Source of the DNA: Rhizobiaceae bacterium
GTDB taxonomy: Bacteria; Pseudomonadota; Alphaproteobacteria; Rhizobiales; Rhizobiaceae
NCBI GenBank assembly: GCA_026981655.1
Contig: JALSIJ010000024.1
Span: forward strand, 1 to 32,062
Direction of reading: 5' to 3'
Length of the DNA: 32,062 nt
Shown: one piece after another, positions 11,259 to 21,278 of the stretch
Numbering within the stretch: the first letter of the stretch is position 1
Layout of the letters: each line of letters begins with the position of its first letter
Notes under the pieces: generated by a model
Told to the model about the DNA's origin: nothing
Database searches by the model: none
What the model saw: the letters and a program-made list of their open reading frames with translations, nothing else
Program-made: the position numbers and the translations under genes

Positions 11259-13349
11259 ATGGCACGCGAATATAAACTCGAAGATTATCGTAACTTCGGC
11301 ATCATGGCTCACATTGATGCAGGTAAGACTACGACTACTGAGCGCATTCTCTATTATACCGGTAAAAGCCACAAGATTGGTGAAGTGCACGATGGCGCTG
11401 CAACAATGGACTGGATGGAGCAGGAGCAGGAGCGTGGTATAACCATTACATCTGCTGCGACCACTACTTTTTGGGCTGGCCGTGATGGCAAGATGCGTCG
11501 TTTCAATATCATTGACACACCAGGTCATGTGGATTTCACAATTGAAGTTGAGCGCTCACTGCGCGTGCTTGATGGTGCAATTGCATTGCTTGATGCAAAT
11601 GCCGGTGTTGAGCCGCAGACAGAAACAGTTTGGCGTCAAGCGAACCGTTACAACGTGCCTCGTATGGTTTTCATCAACAAGATGGACAAGATCGGTGCCG
11701 ATTTTTATCGCTCTGTAGAAATGATCAAAGAGCGCCTCGGTGCTATTCCTTTGGTTGTGCAGCTTCCAATCGGTGCTGAAAATGAATTTGCCGGTGTTGT
11801 TGATCTCATCGAAATGAAGGCGCTTGTCTGGCGGTCAGAAAATCTGGGTGCAGAGTGGGATGTGGTTGATATTCCTGCTGACATGCAGGAAAAAGCCGAA
11901 GAATACCGTGAGCTTTTGATTGAGGGTGCTGTTGAAGCTGACGATACCGCAATGGAAGCTTATCTTGAAGGTGAAATGCCTGATAATGATACGCTGCGTG
12001 TGTTGATCCGTAAGGGTACGATTTCTGTTCAGTTCTTCCCAATTCTTTGCGGTACAGCTTTTAAGAACAAGGGCGTGCAGCCGCTTCTTGATGCCGTGGT
12101 TGATTATTTGCCCAGCCCGTTGGAAGTGCCTGCGATTAAAGGCATTGACCCTAAGGATGACAGCGATACAACGCGTGCTTCATCTGATGATGAGCCTCTT
12201 TCAATTCTCGCATTCAAAATCATGAATGACCCATTCGTTGGTTCTCTTACTTTCTGCCGCATTTATTCCGGCACGCTGGCAACCGGAACTTCTGTGCTGA
12301 ATTCAGTCAAGGGCAAGAAAGAGCGCGTCGGTCGTATGTTGGAAATGCACTCTAACTCGCGTGAGGATATTAAAGAAGCGTATGCTGGTGATATTGTGGC
12401 GATTGCAGGCCTTAAAGAAACCACTACGGGGGACACGCTTTGCGATCCGCTGAAGCCGGTTATTCTTGAGCGTATGGAATTCCCTGATCCGGTAATCGAG
12501 ATTGCTATTGAACCTAAAACCAAGGTTGACCAGGAAAAAATGGGCGTTGCGCTTAATCGCCTGGCTGCTGAGGATCCTTCTTTCCGGGTTAAATCAGATG
12601 AAGAATCTGGTCAGACAATTATTGCCGGCATGGGTGAGTTGCATCTCGATATTCTTGTTGATCGCATGAAGCGTGAATTTGGTGTTGAAGCCAATATCGG
12701 TGCGCCGCAGGTTGCTTATCGTGAAACCATTACCCGTGAAGCAGATATTGATTATACCCACAAGAAGCAGTCCGGTGGTTCAGGCCAGTTTGCTCGTGTG
12801 AAAATCATCTTTTCGCCTAATGAAGAAAGCGAAGATTTCGAGTTTGTCAGCAAAATTGTTGGCGGTAACGTGCCAAAAGAATACATCCCGGGCGTTGAAA
12901 AAGGCATCAAATCAGTTATGGATGCTGGCCCGGTTGCCGGCTTCCCGATGCTGGGTGTGAAAGCGACTTTGTATGATGGTTCTTATCATGATGTAGATAG
13001 TTCCGTCCTTGCATTTGAAATTGCTGCTCGTGCCGCATTCCGTCAGGGTGCAAAGGAAGCGGGCGCGAAGCTACTGGAGCCTATAATGAAGGTTGAAGTG
13101 GTGACGCCTGAAGATTATATGGGCGATGTTATTGGTGATTTGAATTCACGTCGTGGTCAGATTTCCGGTACAGAGGTTCGTGGTATCGACCAGATCGTGA
13201 ATGCGATGGTGCCACTTGCCAATATGTTTGGTTATGTAAATAACCTGCGCTCTATGAGTCAGGGGCGCGCCCAGTACACCATGACTTTTGATCACTACGA
13301 GCAGGTGCCTCAAGCGGTTGCTGAAGAAGTTATCGAAAAATACGCGTAA
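11259..13349 (+). CDS. fusA: Elongation factor G
   Basis: Ribosome-dependent GTPase that drives translocation of tRNA and mRNA. It has 696 residues, the normal length, covering the G domain and domains II-V. GTP-binding motifs are AHIDAGKT (residues 17-24), DTPGH (86-90) and NKMD (140-143). The switch I region reads [12 protein letters not shown]. Domain IV includes the conserved [10 protein letters not shown]. The ATG lies 8 bases after GGAAG. It sits in the str operon between rpsG and tuf. The housekeeping context and full length argue for the main translocase and not a tetracycline-resistance paralogue. Confidence 0.99.
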   Translation: MAREYKLEDYRNFGIMAHIDAGKTTTTERILYYTGKSHKIGEVHDGAATMDWMEQEQERGITITSAATTTFWAGRDGKMRRFNIIDTPGHVDFTIEVERSLRVLDGAIALLDANAGVEPQTETVWRQANRYNVPRMVFINKMDKIGADFYRSVEMIKERLGAIPLVVQLPIGAENEFAGVVDLIEMKALVWRSENLGAEWDVVDIPADMQEKAEEYRELLIEGAVEADDTAMEAYLEGEMPDNDTLRVLIRKGTISVQFFPILCGTAFKNKGVQPLLDAVVDYLPSPLEVPAIKGIDPKDDSDTTRASSDDEPLSILAFKIMNDPFVGSLTFCRIYSGTLATGTSVLNSVKGKKERVGRMLEMHSNSREDIKEAYAGDIVAIAGLKETTTGDTLCDPLKPVILERMEFPDPVIEIAIEPKTKVDQEKMGVALNRLAAEDPSFRVKSDEESGQTIIAGMGELHLDILVDRMKREFGVEANIGAPQVAYRETITREADIDYTHKKQSGGSGQFARVKIIFSPNEESEDFEFVSKIVGGNVPKEYIPGVEKGIKSVMDAGPVAGFPMLGVKATLYDGSYHDVDSSVLAFEIAARAAFRQGAKEAGAKLLEPIMKVEVVTPEDYMGDVIGDLNSRRGQISGTEVRGIDQIVNAMVPLANMFGYVNNLRSMSQGRAQYTMTFDHYEQVPQAVAEEVIEKYA

Positions 13350-13399
13350 AGAATTAACCAAAACTGTCGCATATGACCGGCGAATGATGGAGAGCCAAA

Positions 13400-14575
13400 A
13401 TGGCAAAAGAGAAATTTGAACGTAATAAACCGCATTGCAACATCGGTACAATTGGCCATGTTGACCACGGCAAAACTACTTTGACTGCTGCGATCACCAA
13501 GTATTTTGGTGACTTTAAAGCTTATGATGAAATTGATGGTGCGCCAGAAGAAAAAGCGCGCGGCATTACAATTTCTACCGCTCATGTTGAATATGAAACT
13601 GATAATCGTCACTATGCTCACGTTGATTGCCCGGGCCATGCTGACTATGTGAAAAACATGATCACCGGTGCTGCGCAAATGGATGGCGGTATTCTGGTTT
13701 GTTCAGCGGCTGATGGCCCAATGCCACAGACTCGTGAGCATATTTTGCTTGCTCGCCAGGTTGGTGTTCCTGCCCTCGTTGTCTACCTCAACAAAGTTGA
13801 TCAGGTTGATGATGAAGAGTTGCTTGAACTGGTCGAAATGGAAGTTCGTGAATTGCTTTCAGATTACGATTTTCCTGGTGATGATATTCCTATCATCAAG
13901 GGTTCTGCTCTTGCTGCTTTGGAAGGTCGTGATCCTGAAATTGGTGAAAATTCAATTCGCGAACTTATGGAAGCTGTTGATTCCTATATTCCACAGCCCG
14001 AGCGTCCTGTTGACCTGCCATTCCTACTGCCAATCGAAGATGTGTTCTCGATTTCCGGTCGTGGTACTGTTGTAACCGGTCGTGTTGAGCGTGGCGTGAT
14101 TAATATTGGTGATGATATTGAAATCGTTGGTATCAAAGACACTCAGAAAACCACTTGTACTGGTGTAGAAATGTTCCGCAAGCTGCTTGATCGCGGTGAA
14201 GCTGGTGATAACATTGGTGCTCTTATTCGTGGTATTGAGCGCGATAAAGTTGAGCGTGGCCAAGTTCTTTGTAAGCCTGGATCGGTTACACCGCATACCA
14301 AGTTTACTGCTGAAGCCTATATTCTTACCAAGGAAGAGGGTGGCCGCCATACTCCATTCTTCACTAACTATCGTCCACAGTTCTACTTCCGTACAACTGA
14401 TGTGACAGGTGTTGTGAGCCTTCCTGAAGGTACGGAAATGGTTATGCCTGGTGACAATGTTGAAATGTCAGTTGAGTTGATCGTACCGATCGCCATGGAA
14501 GATCGTCTTCGCTTCGCTATTCGCGAAGGTGGCCGTACCGTCGGGTCAGGTATCGTAAGCAAGATTGTTGAGTAA
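13400..14575 (+). CDS. tuf: Elongation factor Tu
   Basis: GTPase that delivers aminoacyl-tRNA to the ribosome. It has 391 residues, three fewer than E. coli. The shortening lies in the stretch leading to switch I ([20 protein letters not shown]), typical of Rhizobiales EF-Tu. Motifs are GHVDHGKT (19-26), [12 protein letters not shown] and NKVD. Domains II and III are complete, ending in [27 protein letters not shown] precedes the ATG at 13400. Many alphaproteobacteria have a second tuf near secE or upstream of rplK; that region is outside the window. A hairpin with a short T-run follows before rpsJ. Confidence 0.99.
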   Translation: MAKEKFERNKPHCNIGTIGHVDHGKTTLTAAITKYFGDFKAYDEIDGAPEEKARGITISTAHVEYETDNRHYAHVDCPGHADYVKNMITGAAQMDGGILVCSAADGPMPQTREHILLARQVGVPALVVYLNKVDQVDDEELLELVEMEVRELLSDYDFPGDDIPIIKGSALAALEGRDPEIGENSIRELMEAVDSYIPQPERPVDLPFLLPIEDVFSISGRGTVVTGRVERGVINIGDDIEIVGIKDTQKTTCTGVEMFRKLLDRGEAGDNIGALIRGIERDKVERGQVLCKPGSVTPHTKFTAEAYILTKEEGGRHTPFFTNYRPQFYFRTTDVTGVVSLPEGTEMVMPGDNVEMSVELIVPIAMEDRLRFAIREGGRTVGSGIVSKIVE

Positions 14576-14588
14576 TTGAATAGTAGGG

Positions 14589-14615
14589 GGCGTGGCAGTA
14601 ATTGCTGCGCCTTTT
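14589..14615 (+). terminator. Weak hairpin with T-run at the str/S10 boundary
   Basis: GGCG (14589-14592) pairs with CGCC (14608-14611) and CAG (14596-14598) with CTG (14605-14607), leaving a 3-base bulge. TTTT follows (14612-14615). It lies between tuf and rpsJ. It may attenuate read-through, but it is too weak to call a full terminator. Confidence 0.35.
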
Positions 14616-14635
14616 GCTGACAAGAGGGAATTCCC

Positions 14636-14944
14636 ATGAACGGCCAGAATATCCGGATACGCCTTAAAGCGTTTGATCATCGTATTCTTGATGCGTCGAC
14701 TAAAGAGATTGTTTCGACTGCAAAAAGAACCGGTGCTCAGGTACGTGGACCTGTTCCACTGCCGACCAGAATTGAAAAGTATACGGTAAACCGTTCGCCA
14801 CATATCGACAAAAAGTCGCGTGAACAGTTTGAAATGCGTACACATAAGCGCCTGTTGGATATCGTAGATCCTACACCGCAAACTGTTGATGCGTTGATGA
14901 AGCTTGATCTTGCTGCCGGTGTGGACGTCGAGATTAAGTTGTAA
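14636..14944 (+). CDS. rpsJ: 30S ribosomal protein S10 (NusE)
   Basis: S10 is a 30S head protein and, as NusE, a partner in transcription antitermination. It has 102 residues (103 in E. coli). Diagnostic stretches are [31 protein letters not shown] and [10 protein letters not shown]. The ATG directly follows a GGGAATTCCC palindrome (14626-14635) that could fold over the weak binding site GAGGG. First gene of the S10 operon. Three stem-loops separate it from rplC. Confidence 0.98.
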   Translation: MNGQNIRIRLKAFDHRILDASTKEIVSTAKRTGAQVRGPVPLPTRIEKYTVNRSPHIDKKSREQFEMRTHKRLLDIVDPTPQTVDALMKLDLAAGVDVEIKL

Positions 14945-15030
14945 ATCTGATTGTTCAGATGAATAATTAATCCGGAATGATTTCGGATTTAAGAATTGAA
15001 ACAAACGAGGCAAAGCTGCATTTGGTGCAG
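14945..15030 (+). promoter_or_regulatory. Three tandem stem-loops between rpsJ and rplC
   Basis: In the 112-base gap: ATCTGA-TTGT-TCAGAT (14945-14960); AATCCG (14969-14974) with CGGATT (14984-14989); and CTGCA-TTTGG-TGCAG (15016-15030). None is followed by a T-run. Such a series suggests a structured leader for rplC onward, perhaps a ribosomal-protein binding target or processing sites. No known leader family was recognised. Confidence 0.45.
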
Positions 15031-15056
15031 TAATAACCTCAATGAGGATTGAACCA

Positions 15057-15770
15057 ATGCGTTCAGGCGTGATTGCTCAGAAAGTGGGAATGACCCGCGT
15101 ATTCACCGATGAAGGTGTTAATGTGCCGGTGACAGTGCTCCGAATGGAGAATTGTCAGGTTGTTTCTCACAAAACAGAAGATAAAAACGGTTACACAGCT
15201 TTGCAGCTGGGTGTTGGTGCCGCTAAAGTCAAAAATGTAACCAAGCCAATGCGTGGTCACTTTGCTGTTGCGAAGGTTGAGCCTAAACGTAAACTGGCTG
15301 AATTTCGGGTTGCTCCTGAAAACATGGTTGATATTGGTGCCGAGATTACTGCAGATCATTTTGTACCTGGCCAAAAAGTTGATGTGACGGGTACGTCGAT
15401 CGGTAAAGGTTTTGCCGGTGCGATGAAACGCCATAACTTCGGCGGGTTGCGGGCATCACATGGTGTTTCCGTCTCTCACCGTTCGCATGGTTCAACCGGT
15501 CAGTGTCAAGATCCTGGTAAAGTATTCAAGGGCAAGCGGATGGCTGGCCACATGGGTTCAACCCGGGTAACTACACAAAATGTTGAAGTTGTTCGTACCG
15601 ATGTTGAGCGCGGACTTATCCTTATTAAAGGTGCGGTTCCTGGTTCTAAAGGTGCATGGATATTGGTGCGTGATGCGGTTAAAAAAGCGCGTCCTGATAA
15701 TGCTCCAATGCCAGCAGCAATTAGAACGGCAGTCAACGGTAACGAGACTGCAGGTGAGGGAGACGCATAA
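15057..15770 (+). CDS. rplC: 50S ribosomal protein L3
   Basis: L3 is an early-assembly 23S-binding protein whose loop reaches toward the peptidyl transferase centre. It has 237 residues against 209 in E. coli; the surplus is a C-terminal tail after [15 protein letters not shown], as in Rhizobiales. The loop has [20 protein letters not shown], including the glutamine methylated by PrmB in E. coli. The ATG at 15057 gives the expected [13 protein letters not shown] and has GAGG nine bases upstream. An in-frame ATG at 15042 would add five residues and destroy that spacing. It overlaps rplD by one base. Confidence 0.97.
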   Translation: MRSGVIAQKVGMTRVFTDEGVNVPVTVLRMENCQVVSHKTEDKNGYTALQLGVGAAKVKNVTKPMRGHFAVAKVEPKRKLAEFRVAPENMVDIGAEITADHFVPGQKVDVTGTSIGKGFAGAMKRHNFGGLRASHGVSVSHRSHGSTGQCQDPGKVFKGKRMAGHMGSTRVTTQNVEVVRTDVERGLILIKGAVPGSKGAWILVRDAVKKARPDNAPMPAAIRTAVNGNETAGEGDA

Positions 15771-16390
15771 TGGACATTAAAGTCACCACACTTGATGGCA
15801 AAGCCTCTGGAAAAGTATCTTTGTCGGATGCAATTTTTGGACTTGACCCTCGAGCCGATATTCTGCAACGCATGGTTCGTTATCAACTGGCCAAGCGCCG
15901 GGCTGGTACTCACCAGGTTCAGGGTCGTTCTGATGTTAATCGTACCGGGGCGAGATTGTACCGTCAAAAAGGTACTGGTAATGCACGTCACCATGCGGCT
16001 TCTGCTCCACAGTTTCGTGGCGGCGGTAAGGCCCATGGCCCACAATCACGTGACCATGCACATAATTTGAACAAAAAATTTCGTGCTTTGGCGCTTCGGC
16101 ATGCTCTTTCAAGCAAACTGAAAGATGATGCGATTGTTGTTGTTGATGATGCGGCTTCAAAAGATCCAAAAACTTCTGCATTGCGTAGTCAGCTTGAAAA
16201 GCTTGGTTGGACCAATGCTCTGGTAATCAGCGGCAAGGAGGTCGATAAGAATTTTGGCCTCGCAGCCAGAAATATACCTAATCTCGATGTTCTGCCAATT
16301 CAGGGCATCAATGTGTATGACATTCTGCGCCGTGAGAAACTTGTTTTGACCAAAACGGCTGTTGAAGCCCTTGAGGAGCGTTTTAAATGA
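15770..16390 (+). CDS. rplD: 50S ribosomal protein L4
   Basis: L4 binds 23S rRNA and its extended loop lines the exit tunnel. In E. coli it also represses the S10 operon. It has 206 residues. The loop region reads [20 protein letters not shown] followed by [18 protein letters not shown], the tunnel-loop signature. The start overlaps the rplC stop by one base (TAATG) and the end overlaps rplW (ATGA), so translational coupling is likely. No rpsJ leader comparable to E. coli can be assigned as its target here. Confidence 0.98.
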   Translation: MDIKVTTLDGKASGKVSLSDAIFGLDPRADILQRMVRYQLAKRRAGTHQVQGRSDVNRTGARLYRQKGTGNARHHAASAPQFRGGGKAHGPQSRDHAHNLNKKFRALALRHALSSKLKDDAIVVVDDAASKDPKTSALRSQLEKLGWTNALVISGKEVDKNFGLAARNIPNLDVLPIQGINVYDILRREKLVLTKTAVEALEERFK

Positions 16391-16680
16391 GCGAGATTAA
16401 TAATTATGACGTGATCCGCTCACCTGCGATCACCGAGAAAGCAACGATGGCTTCGGAAAATGATCAGATCATTTTCAATGTGGCTGCCGATGCGACTAAG
16501 CCTGAAATCAAGCGCGCTGTTGAAGGCCTGTTTGGTGTGAAAGTAAAAAGCGTCAATACGCTGGTTCGCAAGGGCAAAGTAAAGCGTTTTCGCGGCCACC
16601 TAGGTCGTCAAAGCAATGTGAAAAAGGCAGTTGTCAGGTTGGTTGACGGTCAGTCGATTGATATTACAACAGGTCTGTAG
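16387..16680 (+). CDS. rplW: 50S ribosomal protein L23
   Basis: L23 sits at the tunnel exit and is the docking site for trigger factor and SRP. It has 97 residues. Recognisable parts are the N-terminal [15 protein letters not shown], then [20 protein letters not shown] and the C-terminal [10 protein letters not shown]. The glutamate in the VEGLFGVKV segment corresponds to the trigger-factor contact known in E. coli. It starts inside rplD by a 4-base overlap, and rplB follows after 43 bases. Confidence 0.98.
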   Translation: MSEINNYDVIRSPAITEKATMASENDQIIFNVAADATKPEIKRAVEGLFGVKVKSVNTLVRKGKVKRFRGHLGRQSNVKKAVVRLVDGQSIDITTGL

Positions 16681-16723
16681 AATTTGAATTGTGTGACCTT
16701 CGTGGTTTACAGGAAAAAGAACA

Positions 16724-17557
16724 ATGGCGTTAAAGAAGTTTAATCCAACGACACCGAGCCAGCGTCAGCTGGTAATCGTTGATCGTACCGGTCTTTGGAA
16801 AGGCAAGCCTGTCAAGAAATTGACAGAGGGTCTTTCCCAAAGTGGTGGTCGTAATAACCGTGGTCGCATTACTGCATTCAATCGCGGTGGTGGTCATAAG
16901 AGAACATACCGCAAGATCGACTTCAAACGTACGAAGTTTGATATTTGGGCGACTGTGGAACGTATTGAATACGATCCAAACCGGACCGCTTATATCGCTT
17001 TGTTGACCTACGAGGATGGCGAGCAGACCTATATCCTTGCACCTCAGCGTTTGGCTGCCGGCGACAAGGTAATTGCTGCGAATTCCGCGGATGTGAAACC
17101 TGGCAATGCGATGCCACTTTCTGCAATTCCGGTTGGAACTATTATACATAATGTGGAAATGAAGCCAGGCAAGGGTGGTCAGATTGCTCGCTCTGCTGGT
17201 ACATATGCCCAGCTTGTTGGTCGTGATGGAACATATTCCATTCTTCGTTTGAAGTCTGGTGAGCAACGATTGATCCTGTCTACGTGCATGGCTTCAATTG
17301 GTGCAGTTTCCAATCCTGATAACTCTAACATCAACCTTGGTAAAGCCGGCCGTTCACGCTGGTTGGGTCGTCGTCCAAGTGTTCGTGGTGTTGCCATGAA
17401 CCCGGTAGATCACCCGCATGGTGGTGGTGAAGGTCGTACATCCGGTGGTCGTCATCCGGTTTCTCCTTGGGGTAAACCCACCAAGGGTAAGCGGACACGG
17501 TCTAACAAAACCACCGATAAATTTATTATGCGTTCGCGCCATCAGCGCAAGAAGTAA
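16724..17557 (+). CDS. rplB: 50S ribosomal protein L2
   Basis: One of the most conserved 23S-binding proteins, needed for subunit joining and peptidyl transferase assembly. It has 277 residues. The hallmark [20 protein letters not shown] lies around residues 226-245 and includes the histidine implicated in peptidyl transfer in E. coli. The N-terminal [17 protein letters not shown]-binding segment is intact. The ATG is preceded by AGGAAA. rpsS starts 12 bases after its stop. Confidence 0.99.
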   Translation: MALKKFNPTTPSQRQLVIVDRTGLWKGKPVKKLTEGLSQSGGRNNRGRITAFNRGGGHKRTYRKIDFKRTKFDIWATVERIEYDPNRTAYIALLTYEDGEQTYILAPQRLAAGDKVIAANSADVKPGNAMPLSAIPVGTIIHNVEMKPGKGGQIARSAGTYAQLVGRDGTYSILRLKSGEQRLILSTCMASIGAVSNPDNSNINLGKAGRSRWLGRRPSVRGVAMNPVDHPHGGGEGRTSGGRHPVSPWGKPTKGKRTRSNKTTDKFIMRSRHQRKK

Positions 17558-17569
17558 GGAAAGCAATTC

Positions 17570-17848
17570 GTGTCACGTTCTGTTTGGAAAGGTCCATTTG
17601 TTGACGGTTATCTTCTCAAGAAAGCTGAGAAGGTTCGTGAATCTGGACGCAATGAAGTGATTAAGATCTGGAGCCGTCGTTCCACCATTCTTCCCCAATT
17701 CGTCGGGTTGACCTTTGGTGTTTATAACGGCCACAAGCATGTGCCTGTTTCTGTATCGGAAGATATGGTTGGTCACAAGTTTGGTGAGTTTTCACCAACC
17801 AGAACTTATTACGGCCATGCTGCCGACAAAAAGGCAAAGAGGAAATAA
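17570..17848 (+). CDS. rpsS: 30S ribosomal protein S19
   Basis: S19 is in the 30S head next to S13 and contacts A-site tRNA. It has 92 residues. The start is GTG, giving (f)[15 protein letters not shown], and AAGGAAAG lies a few bases upstream; no ATG in this frame gives the conserved N-terminus. The core [19 protein letters not shown] and the C-terminal [21 protein letters not shown] match the family. rplV follows after 2 bases. Confidence 0.98.
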   Translation: MSRSVWKGPFVDGYLLKKAEKVRESGRNEVIKIWSRRSTILPQFVGLTFGVYNGHKHVPVSVSEDMVGHKFGEFSPTRTYYGHAADKKAKRK

Positions 17849-17850
17849 TT

Positions 17851-18258
17851 ATGAGCAAGCCAAAGCGCGAACGCGCGCTCAAAGAGAATGAGGCCAAAGC
17901 GGTTCATCGCACAATTCGTGTGAGCCCGCAGAAGCTCAACCTGGTTGCCCAGATGATACGTGGCAAAAAAGCAAATGCGGCTTTGGCTGATTTGACTTTC
18001 TCGCGCAAGCGTATTGCTGAGACAGTTAAGAAGTGCCTCTTGTCTGCAATTGCCAATGCTGAGAACAACCATGATCTTGATGTGGACAATTTGATTGTTG
18101 CAGAAGCTCATGTGGGCAAAGCCTTGGTGATGAAACGCTTTATGGCGCGCGGTCGCGGTAAATCCAGCCGGATATTGAAGCCGTTTTCCCATCTCACGAT
18201 TATTGTTCGTGAAGTTGAAGAGACTACAAATGATGATTCCGTTGGGGAGGCTGCATAA
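17851..18258 (+). CDS. rplV: 50S ribosomal protein L22
   Basis: L22 spans the 50S subunit, and its beta-hairpin forms part of the tunnel constriction with L4. It has 135 residues, with a longer N-terminus ([20 protein letters not shown]) and C-terminus than the 110-residue E. coli protein. The core [17 protein letters not shown] and the hairpin [18 protein letters not shown] are intact, with no deletion of the kind linked to macrolide resistance. It overlaps rpsC by one base. Confidence 0.98.
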   Translation: MSKPKRERALKENEAKAVHRTIRVSPQKLNLVAQMIRGKKANAALADLTFSRKRIAETVKKCLLSAIANAENNHDLDVDNLIVAEAHVGKALVMKRFMARGRGKSSRILKPFSHLTIIVREVEETTNDDSVGEAA

Positions 18259-18974
18259 TGGGTCAAAAAATTAATCCAATCAGCTTTCGCCTGGGTATCA
18301 ATCGTACGTGGGATTCACGTTGGTTTGCCAGCAAGGGTGAATATGGAAATCTGCTTCATCAGGATATTAAAATCCGTAATTACCTGCAGAAAGAACTTAA
18401 GGCCGCTTCAATTGCAAAAGTTGTAATTGAGCGCCCGCACAAAAAATGCCGAATTACTATTCATTCTGCCCGTCCAGGCATTATTATTGGTAAAAAAGGT
18501 GCTGATATTGAAAAACTGAAGCGCAAAATTTCAACCATGACAGATTCAGAAGTTCATCTGAATATTGTTGAAATTCGCAAGCCTGAGATGGATGCAACGA
18601 TTGTTGCCCAGTCTATTGCGCAACAGCTTGAGCGCCGGGTCGCCTTTCGTCGTGCAATGAAGCGGGCGGTTCAATCTGCCATGCGTCTTGGTGCTGGCGG
18701 AATTCGTATTAACTGCGGTGGCCGTCTTGGTGGTGCAGAAATTGCACGCATGGAATGGTATCGCGAGGGTCGTGTGCCGCTTCATACGTTGCGTGCCGAT
18801 ATTGATTATGGAACAGCTGAAGCTGCGACTGCCTATGGCATTTGTGGTGTGAAGGTCTGGATCTTCAAGGGTGAAATTCTTGAGCATGATCCAATGGCTT
18901 CTGAACGCCGCAGTGTTGAAAGTCAGGAACAAGGTTCTGGCGGAGGCCGTCGTTCTGGCGCGCCGCGCCGGTAA
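18258..18974 (+). CDS. rpsC: 30S ribosomal protein S3
   Basis: S3 forms part of the mRNA entry channel. It has 238 residues. An N-terminal KH domain carries the GxxG-type loop in [17 protein letters not shown] (about residues 75-91). The C-terminal domain contains [20 protein letters not shown] and [20 protein letters not shown]. The tail ends in a glycine- and arginine-rich stretch. The start is fixed by [14 protein letters not shown] and overlaps the rplV stop (TAATG). rplP follows after 18 bases. Confidence 0.99.
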   Translation: MGQKINPISFRLGINRTWDSRWFASKGEYGNLLHQDIKIRNYLQKELKAASIAKVVIERPHKKCRITIHSARPGIIIGKKGADIEKLKRKISTMTDSEVHLNIVEIRKPEMDATIVAQSIAQQLERRVAFRRAMKRAVQSAMRLGAGGIRINCGGRLGGAEIARMEWYREGRVPLHTLRADIDYGTAEAATAYGICGVKVWIFKGEILEHDPMASERRSVESQEQGSGGGRRSGAPRR

Positions 18975-18992
18975 TTTGAGGATTGAGATAAG

Positions 18993-19406
18993 ATGCTGCA
19001 ACCAAAGCGCACAAAATTTCGTAAGCAACACAAGGGTCGTATTCACGGCAATGCCAAAGGTGGTACATCTTTGACATTTGGTGCTTATGGCTTGAAAGCC
19101 ATGGAGCCCGAGCGGATTACCGCCCGGCAAATCGAAGCAACACGTCGTGCCATCACCCGTCACATGAAACGTGCCGGTCGTGTGTGGATCCGGATTTTTC
19201 CGGATGTGCCGATTTCCAAGAAGCCTACCGAAGTCCGTATGGGTAAAGGTAAGGGTTCTCCGGAATATTGGGCCGCTCGTGTGGCGCCTGGCCGGATCAT
19301 GTTTGAGATTGATGGTGTGAATGAAACGATTGCTCGCGAGGCGCTTCGCCTTGGAGCTCGTAAATTGCCCATTAAAACCCGTTTCGTTCAGCGTGTTGCT
19401 GACTGA
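18993..19406 (+). CDS. rplP: 50S ribosomal protein L16
   Basis: L16 helps position A-site tRNA and the peptidyl transferase centre and joins late in assembly. It has 137 residues. Diagnostic segments are [56 protein letters not shown] and [19 protein letters not shown] lies 12 bases before the ATG, a slightly long spacing. rpmC follows 33 bases after the stop. Confidence 0.99.
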   Translation: MLQPKRTKFRKQHKGRIHGNAKGGTSLTFGAYGLKAMEPERITARQIEATRRAITRHMKRAGRVWIRIFPDVPISKKPTEVRMGKGKGSPEYWAARVAPGRIMFEIDGVNETIAREALRLGARKLPIKTRFVQRVAD

Positions 19407-19439
19407 TAACCAATTTAAGTGACGAGAAAGGTTGAGGCA

Positions 19440-19643
19440 ATGAAGCCCAGCGACATTCGTGCAATGACAGATGATCAGCTTAGAGATGAGCTGATTAAGT
19501 TGAAAAAAGAACAGTTTAATTTGCGTTTTCAGCGCGCCACAGGTCAGCTTGAGAATACTTCTCGGGTACGCCAGGTTCGCCGTGATATAGCACGCATTCA
19601 GACAATAGCCCGCGTGAAGCAGGCAGAGGCTGCTCAGGCGTAA
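19440..19643 (+). CDS. rpmC: 50S ribosomal protein L29
   Basis: L29 is a small two-helix protein at the tunnel exit beside L23. It has 67 residues from the ATG at 19440, giving [20 protein letters not shown], which matches relatives. An in-frame GTG at 19419 would add seven residues that are not family-like. The core [17 protein letters not shown] and [15 protein letters not shown] is typical. Its TAA stop lies in the loop of a 6-bp GC-rich hairpin. Confidence 0.97.
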   Translation: MKPSDIRAMTDDQLRDELIKLKKEQFNLRFQRATGQLENTSRVRQVRRDIARIQTIARVKQAEAAQA

Positions 19644-19649
19644 CGCCTG
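19635..19649 (+). promoter_or_regulatory. Hairpin with the rpmC stop codon in its loop
   Basis: CAGGCG (19635-19640) and CGCCTG (19644-19649) are perfectly complementary, and the three-base loop is exactly the rpmC stop codon TAA (19641-19643). The Shine-Dalgarno AAGGA of rpsQ lies just downstream. There is no T-run, so it is not a terminator. Confidence 0.5.
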
Positions 19650-19670
19650 GCGGGATTTAAGGAAAACACT

Positions 19671-19913
19671 ATGCCGAAACGCATTTTGCAGGGCACTGTC
19701 GTCAGTGACAAAAATGATAAAACCGTGGTTGTTAAAGTGGAACGCCGCTTTACACATCCATTGTATAAGAAAACTGTGCGCCGCTCTAAAAACTACAAGG
19801 CGCATGATGAGGCCAATGCCAAGAAAGTTGGCGATCTGGTTTCAATCGAGGAAAGCCGTCCGATTTCAAAGGACAAATGCTGGGTTGTTGTTGAAGACGC
19901 AAAAAGCGCCTGA
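19671..19913 (+). CDS. rpsQ: 30S ribosomal protein S17
   Basis: S17 is a primary 16S-binding protein with an OB fold. It has 80 residues. It begins [20 protein letters not shown] and contains [25 protein letters not shown] and a [20 protein letters not shown] segment, all family-typical. AAGGAAA precedes the ATG. It is the last gene of the classical S10 operon. A 96-base gap with two stem-loops follows. Confidence 0.98.
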   Translation: MPKRILQGTVVSDKNDKTVVVKVERRFTHPLYKKTVRRSKNYKAHDEANAKKVGDLVSIEESRPISKDKCWVVVEDAKSA

Positions 19914-19929
19914 TCCTCGTTTAAGAATA

Positions 19930-19987
19930 CCGGTTTGGCCGATTGGCTTATGCCGGATAGTAATTTGAGGCAATTAATTTGATTGCC
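19930..19987 (+). promoter_or_regulatory. Two stem-loops at the S10/spc boundary
   Basis: An imperfect stem pairs CCGG (19930-19933) with CCGG (19953-19956) around an inner GCC-GATT-GGC. A second, clean stem follows: GGCAAT (19969-19974), loop TAATTTG, ATTGCC (19982-19987). Neither has a T-run. They mark the gap between rpsQ and rplN and could be processing or regulatory structures. Confidence 0.4.
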
Positions 19988-20009
19988 GCATGAATAGAGA
20001 AGAACAGAC

Positions 20010-20378
20010 ATGATTCAGATGCAATCAAATCTTGAAGTCGCCGATAATTCCGGTGCCAAGCGCGTTATGTGCATCAAGGTGCTTGGTGGTTCCAAGCGTA
20101 AATATGCTTCAGTTGGCGATACCATCGTTGTTTCGATCAAGGAAGCTATTCCACGGGGTCGTGTTAAAAAGGGTGATGTTGCAAAGGCCGTCGTGGTCCG
20201 CACCCGCAAGGATATTCAGCGTGCTGATGGCAGTGTCATTCGTTTTGATGGCAATGCGGCTGTACTGGTTGATGCTAAAAAAGAGCCAATTGGTACTCGA
20301 ATTTTTGGACCTGTGCCTCGTGAGCTTCGCGCTAAAAGACACATGAAGATTATCTCTTTGGCACCTGAAGTGCTGTAA
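20010..20378 (+). CDS. rplN: 50S ribosomal protein L14
   Basis: L14 lies at the subunit interface and contacts 16S rRNA. It is also the target of the silencing factor RsfS. It has 122 residues. It begins [20 protein letters not shown], and [20 protein letters not shown] and the end [19 protein letters not shown] are diagnostic. First gene of the spc operon. rplX follows after 12 bases. Confidence 0.99.
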   Translation: MIQMQSNLEVADNSGAKRVMCIKVLGGSKRKYASVGDTIVVSIKEAIPRGRVKKGDVAKAVVVRTRKDIQRADGSVIRFDGNAAVLVDAKKEPIGTRIFGPVPRELRAKRHMKIISLAPEVL

Positions 20379-20390
20379 GGATTTATTGAG

Positions 20391-20705
20391 ATGCAAAAGA
20401 TACGCAAGGGCGATGAAGTCGTCGTGCTGACCGGCAAAGACAAAGGCCGCAAAGGTAATGTGATGAGTGTTAATCCCAAAGAGGGAAAGGCATTTGTTTC
20501 CGGAATTAATATGGTCAAGCGGCACACAAAACAAAGTGCGTCGCAGGAGGCCGGTATTTTTTCGAAGGAAGCTGCAATTCAATTGTCAAATATTGCAATT
20601 GCAGACCCTAAAGATGGCAAGCCCACCCGGGTTGGATTTAAATCAGCAGACGATGGCCGCAAGGTTCGTTTTGCAAAACGTTCTGGAGACGTAATCGATG
20701 GCTGA
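20391..20705 (+). CDS. rplX: 50S ribosomal protein L24
   Basis: L24 is an assembly initiator that binds the 5' end of 23S rRNA. It has 104 residues. The KOW motif is at the N-terminus ([19 protein letters not shown], residues 4-22), followed by [12 protein letters not shown]. The C-terminal [18 protein letters not shown] is also typical. It overlaps the start of rplE by 8 bases, so coupled translation is likely. In E. coli S8 represses the operon near this junction; no equivalent site was identified. Confidence 0.98.
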   Translation: MQKIRKGDEVVVLTGKDKGRKGNVMSVNPKEGKAFVSGINMVKRHTKQSASQEAGIFSKEAAIQLSNIAIADPKDGKPTRVGFKSADDGRKVRFAKRSGDVIDG

Positions 20706-21255
20706 GGCAACTTATGAGCCACGCCTGAAAAAGCATTATGCCGCAGTTGTGCAGCCTAAAATGCTTGAACAGTTTGGCTATAAAAACCCTATGCAAATGC
20801 CACGCATAGATAAAATTGTGCTCAATATGGGCATTGGTGAATCCACCAATGATTCAAAGAAAGCACGCATCGCAGCTGCAGATCTGTCACTTATTGCTGG
20901 TCAGAAAGCTGTTGTGACACGCGCCAAGAAGTCGATAGCGACTTTTAAGGTACGTGAAGATATGCCGCTTGGCGCAAAAGTTACCCTGCGCGGCGCAAGA
21001 ATGTATGAATTCCTTGATCGTCTCATCAATATTGCGCTACCGCGCGTGAGAGACTTTCGTGGTTTGAACCCGAAAAGCTTCGATGGAAATGGCAACTTTG
21101 CCATGGGCATCAAAGAACACATTGTGTTCCCTGAAATTGACTATGATAAAGTCGATGAGATCTGGGGCATGGACGTTATCGTTTGTACGACAGCTGATAC
21201 GAATGACGAGGCGAGAGCATTGCTCAAAGCTTTTAATTTCCCATTTCCCGAATAG
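20698..21255 (+). CDS. rplE: 50S ribosomal protein L5
   Basis: L5 binds 5S rRNA and the P-site tRNA elbow in the central protuberance. It has 185 residues. Conserved parts are [60 protein letters not shown] and the C-terminal [20 protein letters not shown]. Its start lies inside rplX. A small hairpin and a strong ribosome-binding site follow before rpsN. Confidence 0.99.
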   Translation: MAEATYEPRLKKHYAAVVQPKMLEQFGYKNPMQMPRIDKIVLNMGIGESTNDSKKARIAAADLSLIAGQKAVVTRAKKSIATFKVREDMPLGAKVTLRGARMYEFLDRLINIALPRVRDFRGLNPKSFDGNGNFAMGIKEHIVFPEIDYDKVDEIWGMDVIVCTTADTNDEARALLKAFNFPFPE

Positions 21256-21278
21256 GGCTTTGGATTAAATTCACCTGT

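Noticed and set aside
18957-18972. GC-rich palindrome GGCGCGCC at the end of rpsC
   Set aside because: It is explained by the Gly/Ala/Pro/Arg codons of the S3 tail; no other structure is associated.
18546-19805. 419-residue open frame on the minus strand across rpsC, rplP, rpmC and rpsQ
   Set aside because: It is antisense to four certain ribosomal protein genes and spans their gaps without any domain signature. Coding on the + strand explains the openness.
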